This document shows positions 7,249 through 14,735 of a stretch of DNA of 60,463 bases, piece after piece; position 1 is the stretch's first letter, and every line of letters begins with the position of its first letter. Origin of the DNA: Desulfuromonadaceae bacterium (lineage in GTDB: Bacteria; Desulfobacterota; Desulfuromonadia; Desulfuromonadales; JAHYIW01); assembly GCA_019429445.1 (NCBI GenBank), contig JAHYIW010000021.1:1-60463 (forward strand), given 5' to 3'. The notes beneath the pieces were generated by a model, which worked only from the letters and a program-made list of their open reading frames with translations, made no database searches and had not been told where the DNA came from. The position numbers and the translations under genes were made by a program.

Positions 7249-8663
7249 ATCTGCCGTGGTTCCTCGTGCCGGGATTACTCGTGCCGGGCGCCGTGTTGAT
7301 CGTCGCCGCCGAGCTGCACGGGCGACGACGGTTGCATCACTGGCACCCCTTGCCAGGGGGGAAGGAGCGCCTGCGCGACGATCTGTCGTCGCTGCTGACC
7401 GCCGCCCTGATCTGCGCCGCGCTGTTGCTCCCCGCCCCCGAAAGCGCCCGCCGGTCGCTTGCCGGCGCGGCGGCCCCGACCGTGGTGCTGGCGGTCGATG
7501 TCTCGACCAGCATGAGCGCCGCCGATGTCACCCCGACCCGCCTCGATCGCGTCAAAGCCGAAATCCGCCAGTTGGTCGCCGCCCTCCCCGGCACCACCTT
7601 TGCCCTCCTCCCGTTCGCCGGTGAAGCGGTCGAACAACTGCCGCTCACCACCGATCAGCAGGCACTGCTCTTCTTTGTTGACCGCCTCTCCCCCGGCATG
7701 ATTGCCGCGCCCGGCTCCGCCCCCGCTGCCGCCGCGCTCCACGCGCAACAGTTACTCAGCGCCGCGCCCGGCCCGCCCGCCACCGCACGTGTGATCCTCT
7801 TCAGCGACGGCGAACGCACCCTCCCCGGCCCGCCCCCGGAGGTGCTGACGACGATCCCGATTTACTGCGTACCACTCGGTTCAACGGCTGGGGCACCATT
7901 TCTTGACCACGAAGGGAAAACCCGCCGCGCTGCTGACCAACGACCGCAACTCAGTCGGGCACACCCCGATTTTCTGGAGCAACTGGCCAGCCGGAGCGGC
8001 GGCAAGCTCTTCCCGCTCACCCCGGATTCCTTTGCACTCGCCGCACTGGCCCGCAGTTGGCACTCATCAATCGCCGGGCGCCCGGCAAATCCGGAGTTTT
8101 TTCTCTGGCTGGCACTGGGGTGCTGGCTGTTGCGCTATCTACCGCTGCGCGGGCAACGGCGGGGCATGCGCTCGACCGTCGCTGCCGCAGTGTTGATCAT
8201 GCTGGTTGCCGCCTGCCGCCTTAATGACCCTTGCAGCGCATTGCTTGCCTCCGCCTATGACGCCTACCAGACTGGCGAGTTGACCGCAGCGGCGCGCCAT
8301 TACGGCGCCGCCGCGCAGCACCTTGACGGTGCTGAACGCGCCGCGGCACTCCGTGATCAAGGCACCGTTCTGCTCCTGAACAACGCCGGTCAACCGGCGG
8401 TGGACATCTTGACCGCAGCGTTGCTCGAAAATCCCGAGGACGAAGCAACCCGCGTCAACCTGGCACTGGCACTGCGCCAGAGCAAGGCGGACGCAGCGGG
8501 GGCGACCGGCAGCGGCACCAGCGAACCGACCGAGCAAAACGGTGCGCGCATGTCACGTCAACAGGCGTTGAAGTTGCTCGAAAACGTCACCCCGCACACC
8601 CTCCCGAACGCGCCCTTGCGCAACACAACCGTGCGCGAAGTTCCGGTGGAAAGGGACTGGTAG
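7245..8663 (+). CDS. batB: BatB-BatC fusion: VWA domain plus TPR
   Basis: A 472-residue protein: two N-terminal membrane helices, a VWA domain with D-V-S-T-S-M at Asp85, a membrane helix at about 306-322 that ends in an A-A-C, then a TPR region (about residues 330-405) and a polar tail. In many bacteria BatB (VWA) and BatC (TPR, exported) are separate genes; here they are joined in one chain. It overlaps batA by 4 bp and is 3 bp from the next gene. The sequence is GC-rich (runs of CGCC/CCCG), as in its neighbours, so I see no sign of recent transfer. Function is presumed assembly or protection of an envelope complex, by family. Confidence 0.85.
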   Translation: MNLPWFLVPGLLVPGAVLIVAAELHGRRRLHHWHPLPGGKERLRDDLSSLLTAALICAALLLPAPESARRSLAGAAAPTVVLAVDVSTSMSAADVTPTRLDRVKAEIRQLVAALPGTTFALLPFAGEAVEQLPLTTDQQALLFFVDRLSPGMIAAPGSAPAAAALHAQQLLSAAPGPPATARVILFSDGERTLPGPPPEVLTTIPIYCVPLGSTAGAPFLDHEGKTRRAADQRPQLSRAHPDFLEQLASRSGGKLFPLTPDSFALAALARSWHSSIAGRPANPEFFLWLALGCWLLRYLPLRGQRRGMRSTVAAAVLIMLVAACRLNDPCSALLASAYDAYQTGELTAAARHYGAAAQHLDGAERAAALRDQGTVLLLNNAGQPAVDILTAALLENPEDEATRVNLALALRQSKADAAGATGSGTSEPTEQNGARMSRQQALKLLENVTPHTLPNAPLRNTTVREVPVERDW

Positions 8664-8666
8664 GCG

Positions 8667-9728
8667 ATGCGTAGTGGCCTGTTGATGATTATTTTCTGGA
8701 TCGTAACAAGCACTGTTGCGCTGGGCGCACCGTCAAACCTGACGTTGCGGCTGCTGGTCGACAACCCGCGTCCCTATGTCGGTCAGGCATTTATCCTGAG
8801 CCTTGAATTCAGCTACGAACAGCTGCCGACAACTGCGGTTACCCCCGTCTGGGGCGGCCTCGACAACGTGATCCTGACCGATCTCCCCCCCCTGTTACCA
8901 CGCCGCGAAGAGCATCATGGTCACCACCGCATCGTCGAAACCACGCGCAAACTGGCGTACCCGCTGACCTCTGAAAAAATTATTGTCACGCTCACCGCGC
9001 CCGGCGGCGGTGACCTCCCCCCCCCGGCACCGCTCATCATCCATCCCCGGCCACTCCCGCAACGGGGACGTCCCGCCAACTTTTCCGGAGCCGTCGTCAG
9101 CGGGGTGCGACTCAAGGTCAACAGCGCGGGGAGTGGCGCCCGTGAAGTTGTTGTCACCCTTGGCGGTCGCGGCAATCTGTCCGCCGTTGAACTGATCGCA
9201 CCGCTGCATTACGGTGACCGGCTCACCCTGCTCAGCGATGAACTTCTCGGCCGCGCAAAAGATAAGCAAACGCGGCGCCAGCGCTATCTTTATCAACCCT
9301 GGCTCGCCTCCCGTCAGCCGCAATTTCTGGTTAGCGTCTTTGACCCGGTCACGGCCAGTTATCAGCTGCTGCGCACGACGCAGCGATCTTCCCGCTGGCC
9401 GACAGTGGGCATGACGGTCGCTTTGCTGCTCGTTGCGGGGGCGCTCGGAATCGTTATCCGTCGCCGACCCCGGCGCGATCTCAATCAACAGCTGACGCGA
9501 CTGCTCGGCGCCCCCCCGCACAGTTTGACCGATGCGCAATTTGACGCCGCGCTGGAGCGCCACAAGCTCTCTTCGGAGATGATCAGGGCACTGCAACAGG
9601 AACGGCGCGCGTCCGAGGAGCGTTTTGCTCGCGGCGCCGTGCGACAACGGCCACCCTCGCCACTGGCCACGACTGAACTGGCCCGCAAACTGGCGATGGA
9701 GATTGACAAACGATCACGCTTGCCGTAA
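8667..9728 (+). CDS. batD: BatD-like exported protein
   Basis: A 353-residue protein with a signal peptide (about 1-20), a periplasmic beta-sandwich region with the BatD-like N-terminus (L-x-V-D-N-P-R-P-Y-V-G-Q-x-F-x-L), one membrane helix near 250-267 (V-G-M-T-V-A-L-L-L-V-A-G-A-L-G-I-V-I), and a cytoplasmic helical tail rich in Arg and Glu. BatD proteins (oxygen-tolerance family) are usually longer, so this is a short version. It begins 3 bp after batB and closes the Bat set. Probably bridges the periplasmic parts of the complex; that is inference from its position. Confidence 0.75.
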   Translation: MRSGLLMIIFWIVTSTVALGAPSNLTLRLLVDNPRPYVGQAFILSLEFSYEQLPTTAVTPVWGGLDNVILTDLPPLLPRREEHHGHHRIVETTRKLAYPLTSEKIIVTLTAPGGGDLPPPAPLIIHPRPLPQRGRPANFSGAVVSGVRLKVNSAGSGAREVVVTLGGRGNLSAVELIAPLHYGDRLTLLSDELLGRAKDKQTRRQRYLYQPWLASRQPQFLVSVFDPVTASYQLLRTTQRSSRWPTVGMTVALLLVAGALGIVIRRRPRRDLNQQLTRLLGAPPHSLTDAQFDAALERHKLSSEMIRALQQERRASEERFARGAVRQRPPSPLATTELARKLAMEIDKRSRLP

Positions 9729-9765
9729 GGTCAGCAGGGAATTTTACCCAGGAGTCAACGACCAA

Positions 9766-10503
9766 ATGCGCCTATTCATTATCCCCCTCTGCTGTTTTTT
9801 CCTTGCGGCCTGCATGGCAACAGAAGTCCCCGAAAGAAAGAGCGCCGAGCACTACTTTAAACAGGGCGAAGAGTTTCTGGAGAACAATCAATATGAAGAT
9901 GCCATTGCCTCCTGGGAGAAGGTTCGCGACAGTTATCAATCGCCGGAACTGGTCACTATCGCTGAACTTAAAATCGCCGAAACACATTTTCTGGCCGAAC
10001 AGTACCCCGAAGCGGTCGCCGCCTGGGAAGCTTTTCTCAAACAACACCCCAACTATCCGCAGGCCGCAGAGGTGATCTTTCAACTCGGCAAAGCCTACTC
10101 TATTCAGATGCTCTCTGCCGATCGTGACCAGACCGCCACGCACAATGCCGTCGCCACTTTTGAAACACTGTTACGCCAATATCCGCAATCGTCTCATAGT
10201 GACGAGGCCAGGCAGTTAAATGAACGGTGCCACAACCGGCTGGCGGAACATGAACTTTATGTGGGGGAAGTTTATCTACGCCTCAAACAGTATCCTGCCG
10301 CCATCAGAAGGCTGTCCGGGCTGCTGGAAAGCTATCCAAATTACTCGGAGAATCCTGACAAAGCCCTTTTTCTCCTTGCTAAAGCTTACCTGCTCAATGA
10401 GCAACGCGCGGAGGCAACCGATTACTTCAATCTCCTTTATCGCAACTTTCCCGACAGCCCCTATGTTCTCAAGGGACGAAAGCTGGTCGAGAAACATTAT
10501 TGA
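9766..10503 (+). CDS. TPR lipoprotein, BamD/YbgF-like
   Basis: A 245-residue lipoprotein (L-A-A-C near residue 16) with several TPR units, including A-E-H-Y-F-K-Q-G-E-E-F-L-E and W-E-A-F-L-K-Q-H-P-N-Y-P-Q-A. This is the TPR style of outer-membrane lipoproteins BamD and YbgF/CpoB. The start ATG 9766 has CAGGAG about 11 bases upstream and is where the signal peptide begins. It follows batD by 37 bp and may be the last gene of the rpoH-Bat operon. It is shorter and less Gln/Tyr-rich than genuine BamD, so I do not assign that symbol. Likely a scaffold at the inner face of the outer membrane. Confidence 0.75.
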   Translation: MRLFIIPLCCFFLAACMATEVPERKSAEHYFKQGEEFLENNQYEDAIASWEKVRDSYQSPELVTIAELKIAETHFLAEQYPEAVAAWEAFLKQHPNYPQAAEVIFQLGKAYSIQMLSADRDQTATHNAVATFETLLRQYPQSSHSDEARQLNERCHNRLAEHELYVGEVYLRLKQYPAAIRRLSGLLESYPNYSENPDKALFLLAKAYLLNEQRAEATDYFNLLYRNFPDSPYVLKGRKLVEKHY

Positions 10504-10563
10504 GTAGCCCTGTTCGCTCCCGTTGGGAGGGGTGCAACAACGCAGAAGCCAGTATGTTTTCGC

Positions 10564-10592
10564 TTGACTTGCACCAATCGTCACGCTATAAA
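10564..10592 (+). promoter_or_regulatory. Sigma-70-type promoter before the CoA-transferase gene
   Basis: TTGACT (10564-10569), 17 bases, TATAAA (10587-10592). It is the best promoter match in the intergenic region. Transcription would begin near 10599, so the leader includes the hairpin at 10630-10656. Confidence 0.6.
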
Positions 10593-10629
10593 AGTTTGGC
10601 CTTTATAACCTGATTTTAGAATCAACATG

Positions 10630-10660
10630 ACAACGAGGGAGCTTCTTCCTCGTTGTTTTA
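10630..10660 (+). terminator. Terminator-like hairpin in the leader of the CoA-transferase gene
   Basis: ACAACGAGG (10630-10638) pairs fully with CCTCGTTGT (10648-10656) around a 9-base loop and is followed by TTTTA. It lies about 30 bases after the predicted start of the leader and 78 bases before the gene. It may end read-through from the Bat operon, act as an attenuator, or both. Confidence 0.65.
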
Positions 10661-10688
10661 TCCCCTGTAAAACCCTTTAATCCCGGTT

Positions 10689-10710
10689 CGAAACGCACTG
10701 AGACGTTTCG
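10689..10710 (+). promoter_or_regulatory. Inverted repeat just upstream of the CoA-transferase ribosome site
   Basis: CGAAACG and CGTTTCG separated by 8 bases (10689-10695 and 10704-10710). It ends 10 bases before the GAGGAGG ribosome-binding sequence. It could be an operator or an RNA hairpin that limits translation. No regulator can be named. Confidence 0.4.
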
Positions 10711-10737
10711 GCAAATTTAAGAGGAGGAGAGAGAAAT

Positions 10738-12324
10738 ATGTCTGAATACGGTACATTGCAAGATCGCGTTCGCTGTAAGTCTTTGCTCAACAAGGTCATG
10801 GAGCCGGCGCAAACCGTTCAGTTTTTTAAGGACGGAATGAACCTCGGCTGGTCGGGATTTACTCCGGCAGGCTACCCGAAGGTAGTGCCGATCGCCCTCG
10901 CGGATCATGTTGAAAAGAACAATCTGCAAGGCAAGATGAAATTCAGCCTCTTCATCGGCGCGTCCGTCGGGGCGGAAACTGAGGATCGCTGGGCAACCCT
11001 CGACATGATCGACCGCCGCTGGCCCTACCAGACCGGCAAAAACATCGCCAAAGGGATCAACGAAGGGCGCATCCGCATGGGTGACAAGCACCTCTCGCTC
11101 TTTGCGCAGGATCTTGGCTACGGCTTCTACACCGCCAATGGCCGGATCGATATCGCGATCATCGAAGTCTCGGCGATCACCGAAGATGGCGGGCTGGTTC
11201 CGACCTCATCGTGTGGCGTTATCCCCGAACTGCTGCAGGTCGCCGACAAGATCATTCTTGAGGTCAACACCGGACAGCCCTCTTTTGAAGGGATGCACGA
11301 CCTGCTGACCTGCTATAACCCGCCGAAGCGTCAAATCCTCGGCATCACCCACGCCGCTGAGCGGATCGGCAAAACCTCGATCCCCTGCGATCTGAGCAAA
11401 GTCGTCGCGGTGTGTGAATCAAAGTTGCGTGACAAGGGGCGTGCCTTCACCGACATGGACGCCACCTCTGAAGCCATCGCCAGCCACATCATGGACTTCT
11501 TCTCCAATGAAGTGAAGCAAGGGCGCTTGCCGGAAAACCTGCTGCCTTTGCAGTCGGGCGTCGGTTCGATCGCCAATGCCGTCGTCGGCGGTCTGGCCAA
11601 AGGGCCGTTCAAGAACCTCACCGTCTACACCGAGGTTCTGCAGGACACCATGCTCGACCTGTTCGACTCCGGCAAACTGGACGCCGCGTCATCCTGTTCG
11701 CTGTCACTGTCCGAAACCCCCGGTTTCCCGCGTTTCTTCGACAACTGGGACAAATACGCTGACAAGATCACCCTGCGTCCGCTGGCCATCTCCAATGCCC
11801 CGGAGCCGATCCGTCGTCTCGGCTGTATCGCCATGAACACCCCGGTTGAATTTGACTTCTATGCCCACGCCAACTCGACGCTGGTCGGCGGCACCCGGAT
11901 GATCAATGGCCTCGGCGGTTCCGGCGACTACCTGCGCAACGGCTTCCTGAAAATCATGCACTCCCCGTCCTCGCGTCCGTCCAAGACCGATCCGAACGGC
12001 ATCACCTGCGTGGTACCGAAGGCTCCGCATATCGACCATACCGAGCACGATCTTGACGTTGTGGTCACCGAGCAGGGTCTGGCCGACTTGCGCGGTCTGG
12101 CACCGAAAGATCGTGCCCAGCTCATCATCGACAAGTGTGCTCATCCGGAGTACAAACCGATCCTGCAAGAGTACTTCGATATGGCCAAAACCGAGTGCCT
12201 GGCTAAAGGGATCGGTCATGAGCCGCAACTCTTTGACCGCTGTTTCAAGATGCAGCAGAACCTCGCTGTCAACGGCACCATGAAGGTTAAAAACTGGGAC
12301 ATCAAAGTCGATCTCTGCGAATAG
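10738..12324 (+). CDS. ato: Succinyl-CoA:acetate CoA-transferase
   Basis: A 528-residue member of the acetyl-CoA hydrolase/transferase family. The segment V-Y-T-E-V-L-Q-D-T with catalytic Glu at about residue 299 matches succinyl-CoA:acetate CoA-transferases such as AarC; G-V-G-S-I-A-N-A-V and G-G-S-G-D-Y-L-R-N line the CoA site. The reaction moves CoA from succinyl-CoA to acetate, which both activates acetate and replaces succinyl-CoA synthetase in the citric acid cycle, the known arrangement in acetate-oxidising Desulfuromonadales. A strong GAGGAGGA site precedes ATG 10738. The gene is alone, with its own promoter and terminator. The gene symbol follows Geobacter usage. Confidence 0.9.
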   Translation: MSEYGTLQDRVRCKSLLNKVMEPAQTVQFFKDGMNLGWSGFTPAGYPKVVPIALADHVEKNNLQGKMKFSLFIGASVGAETEDRWATLDMIDRRWPYQTGKNIAKGINEGRIRMGDKHLSLFAQDLGYGFYTANGRIDIAIIEVSAITEDGGLVPTSSCGVIPELLQVADKIILEVNTGQPSFEGMHDLLTCYNPPKRQILGITHAAERIGKTSIPCDLSKVVAVCESKLRDKGRAFTDMDATSEAIASHIMDFFSNEVKQGRLPENLLPLQSGVGSIANAVVGGLAKGPFKNLTVYTEVLQDTMLDLFDSGKLDAASSCSLSLSETPGFPRFFDNWDKYADKITLRPLAISNAPEPIRRLGCIAMNTPVEFDFYAHANSTLVGGTRMINGLGGSGDYLRNGFLKIMHSPSSRPSKTDPNGITCVVPKAPHIDHTEHDLDVVVTEQGLADLRGLAPKDRAQLIIDKCAHPEYKPILQEYFDMAKTECLAKGIGHEPQLFDRCFKMQQNLAVNGTMKVKNWDIKVDLCE

Positions 12325-12350
12325 TTTTCGGCTTTACCCGGCACCACATA

Positions 12351-12384
12351 AAAGCCCCGTCGAGTTTTCGGCGGGGCTTTTTAT
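12351..12384 (+). terminator. Rho-independent terminator of the CoA-transferase gene
   Basis: AAAGCCCCG (12351-12359) pairs with CGGGGCTTT (12372-12380), followed by TTTTT-rich sequence. It lies 27 bases after the stop. Confidence 0.85.
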
Positions 12385-12423
12385 ATGCACTGATAGCGTC
12401 TTTGTCCAGAGTGATTCAATAAA

Positions 12424-12452
12424 TTGACTTTTACTTTCAAAACTGCATAAAT
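12424..12452 (+). promoter_or_regulatory. Possible promoter of the sigma-54 regulator gene
   Basis: TTGACT (12424-12429), 17 bases, ATAAAT (12447-12452), in an AT-rich stretch. The -10 is weak. Confidence 0.35.
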
Positions 12453-12544
12453 GTGTCATAATATCGTCACTAATTTTTTATCATTTCGCGGGGTTTTGCC
12501 TTCATATCACCACCCATGCTCAACCCACACCCCGAAAGGTGAAA

Positions 12545-13942
12545 ATGAACGCATTTAAACATCTGACCCTGCTTTTTGTTGAAGATCAGAATCTGTTACG
12601 TCAAAGCGTAGGAGATCTGCTCACCCCCCTTTGTAAAAAACTGCTCTTTGCGGTCAACGGTCGCGAAGCCCTGGATATTTTTTTGCTGGAAAAACCCGAT
12701 CTGGTGCTGACCGACATCATCATGCCGGAAATGGATGGTATCACCCTGACCGAACACCTGAGCAGGCTTAGCCCACAGACCCCGGTGATCATCTTCAGCG
12801 CTTTCTCTGACACCCCCAACCTGCTTCGCGCGATCGAACTGGGGGTCGCAGGCTTTGTGCCGAAACCCTGCGACGATGACAAGCTGATTGCCACCCTTGA
12901 AAAAGCGGCCACGCCGGTAGTGCAACGACATCAATTATCCGGACTCAGAAATGAGCTGTTGCAATCGGTCGAACAGATGCTTGGCCGTGGGCCACAGTTG
13001 CGGGCCATCGCCGCTCAGGTTGTCCGCATCGCCCGCAGCAACTACGCGGTACTGATTCAGGGAGAAACCGGTGCCGGAAAATCGCGGCTGGCCTCGATCA
13101 TTCACGGTCTCAGCCCGCGTGCCAACCAGCCTTTTGTGTCCGTTCAGCTGGGCGCAATGCCCGAATCACTGGTCGCCGCCGAGCTCTTTGGACACGAGAA
13201 AGGTGCCTTTACCGGCGCGGAACGCAAGCGCGAAGGGTTTGTCGGTGCCGCGCAAGGGGGGACCCTTTTTCTTGACGACATCGATGCGGCCGCCCCTGCC
13301 ATACAAGCACTATTGCTGCAATTAGTGGATGAAAAAAGCTATCACCCCCTCGGCAGCAATCGCATCGCACACGCCGATATTCGCATCATTGCCGCCAGCA
13401 ACAAAGACCTCGCGGCAGAGGCCGCAGCGGGGAACTTCCGTCAGGATCTCTATTACCGACTCGCCACGTTCATGATCGAGATGCCTCCGTTGCGCACCCT
13501 TCCCGAGGACATACCGCTGCTGGCGGAAAAGTTTTTGCGGGATGCCTGTCATGAAATCGGTCGGGCACCGCTGGAAATTTCCGCCGCCGCAATCGCCCTG
13601 TTAAGGACCCATCCCTGGCCCGGAAATATCCGCGAACTGCATAACATCATCAAATACGCCGCAGTCATGACAGACGACCTGATTACCCCAAAGATTCTCC
13701 ACACTGCCATCAGCAGAACCGACCCCACCGCCAAAGGGTTGAGCACCGGCAATACAGCGGCGGAAACACCCCCCGTTGACCTGCCCTTCACCATGGCCGA
13801 GGTCGAAAAATGGGCACTGAAGCGTGCGCTGGCCGCCGCCGATGGCAAAAAAATGGTCGCCGCGCGACTCCTTGACATGAACTACTACACCTTCAAACGA
13901 CACCTGGAACGCCACGGTATCGACGACGATTCCACCGACTGA
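12545..13942 (+). CDS. NtrC-type sigma-54 response regulator with altered Walker B
   Basis: A 465-residue response regulator: receiver domain (about 5-120, phosphorylated Asp57, Lys107), AAA+ sigma-54 activator domain with Walker A G-E-T-G-A-G-K-S at 173-180 and the sigma-54 contact loop G-A-F-T-G-A at 220-225, and a FIS-type helix-turn-helix at the end. The Walker B segment reads F-L-D-D-I where most family members have F-L-D-E-I, so the catalytic Glu is replaced by Asp. The start could also be GTG 12539; ATG 12545 has AAAGG 5 bases upstream. There is no kinase beside it. A sigma-54-like promoter and a palindrome lie downstream before the next gene, a likely target. Confidence 0.9.
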   Translation: MNAFKHLTLLFVEDQNLLRQSVGDLLTPLCKKLLFAVNGREALDIFLLEKPDLVLTDIIMPEMDGITLTEHLSRLSPQTPVIIFSAFSDTPNLLRAIELGVAGFVPKPCDDDKLIATLEKAATPVVQRHQLSGLRNELLQSVEQMLGRGPQLRAIAAQVVRIARSNYAVLIQGETGAGKSRLASIIHGLSPRANQPFVSVQLGAMPESLVAAELFGHEKGAFTGAERKREGFVGAAQGGTLFLDDIDAAAPAIQALLLQLVDEKSYHPLGSNRIAHADIRIIAASNKDLAAEAAAGNFRQDLYYRLATFMIEMPPLRTLPEDIPLLAEKFLRDACHEIGRAPLEISAAAIALLRTHPWPGNIRELHNIIKYAAVMTDDLITPKILHTAISRTDPTAKGLSTGNTAAETPPVDLPFTMAEVEKWALKRALAAADGKKMVAARLLDMNYYTFKRHLERHGIDDDSTD

Positions 13943-13953
13943 TCTGTTTTAGC

Positions 13954-13968
13954 TATCTATAATAGATA
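13954..13968 (+). promoter_or_regulatory. Perfect palindrome TATCTAT-A-ATAGATA
   Basis: A 15-base perfect inverted repeat beginning 12 bases after the regulator stop and about 65 bases upstream of a sigma-54-like promoter. Position and symmetry suit an enhancer site for an NtrC-type dimer; it could also be a weak AT hairpin. Confidence 0.4.
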
Positions 13969-14030
13969 CCCAAGACATGACCTGCAATCTTCCCTTTATC
14001 CAATCAGCCCCTTTTCCTCGAATAATTGAT

Positions 14031-14048
14031 ACGGTATGAATTTTGCAT
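14031..14048 (+). promoter_or_regulatory. Sigma-54-like -24/-12 promoter
   Basis: GG (14033-14034), 10 bases, GC (14045-14046) within TTGCA. The -12 element is good, the -24 lacks the usual TGGCAC extension. Start of transcription would be near 14058. Confidence 0.4.
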
Positions 14049-14150
14049 TAAATACATTACATTAATTTCTTTATTGGAGGGAAAATCCTGAGACCGAACA
14101 GTCGGGTTTTTTCATCATCCCGGCATTACCGAAACGAGTGGATCAATATC

Positions 14151-14648
14151 ATGAAAACCAAAAACCCTCCTTGCTCCCTGCAGACCGCAGACTTCTCGCA
14201 GGAAATAAATTTTTCCGCCAAACAGTTGCTGGCTTTTAAACAATTGCGCTCGCGCGCTGAAGATCTGTCCCTGGCACTGGCGGTGCGACTGCGGGTGATG
14301 GCAAAAAGTTTGGCGGCAGCCTGCCGGAACAACCAGCGGGAGGGTGATAACGCGCTCATGGAGCATGCCCTCACCTACACCCTTCTGCGGCATCAGCTGA
14401 ACGTTTTTCTCGTCACCCACAGCAACGGTGAGTTCAACGCGTTTAAACCGGTTGCCACCGTCCGGCGTCACCTGCTGACCACCTTGCCACGAAATCTGGA
14501 AATTTGCGCTGCTGCCAAGTCGTGCCGCGTTAAAACCATTGAAGAGATGGTCGCTCTGTTGACGGAAACACACCGCGAATCAGGCGATTTTCCTTTCACG
14601 CGGAAACCGCTGTTTTCAGCGCCGGGGCAGAAGACAAATGCGGCATAG
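14151..14648 (+). CDS. Small helical protein of unknown function
   Basis: A 165-residue protein that I do not recognise. It has no signal peptide or membrane segment, is mostly helical, basic in the first two thirds, and has one H-A-L-T-Y-T-L-L-R-H-Q-L helix and a C-terminal Lys/Pro-rich tail. Length, codon use and the ribosome-site-like GAGTGGA before ATG 14151 support it as real. It lies between the sigma-54 regulator and the DUF11 cluster, with a sigma-54-like promoter upstream, so it may be a target of that regulator. A short hairpin with a T run (14093-14113) lies in its leader. Confidence 0.6.
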   Translation: MKTKNPPCSLQTADFSQEINFSAKQLLAFKQLRSRAEDLSLALAVRLRVMAKSLAAACRNNQREGDNALMEHALTYTLLRHQLNVFLVTHSNGEFNAFKPVATVRRHLLTTLPRNLEICAAAKSCRVKTIEEMVALLTETHRESGDFPFTRKPLFSAPGQKTNAA

Positions 14649-14735
14649 GTATTCACACCAGAGTATGAGGGGCAATGAAAGTGCCTACTTGCGAACCACG
14701 AGTTTGCGCATTCAGGCGGAACACGCACTAAACAG

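Noticed and set aside
13943-14150. Cyclic di-GMP riboswitch upstream of the DUF11 locus
   Set aside because: These are common in this group before surface genes, but I found none of the conserved core sequences here or in 14649-14735.
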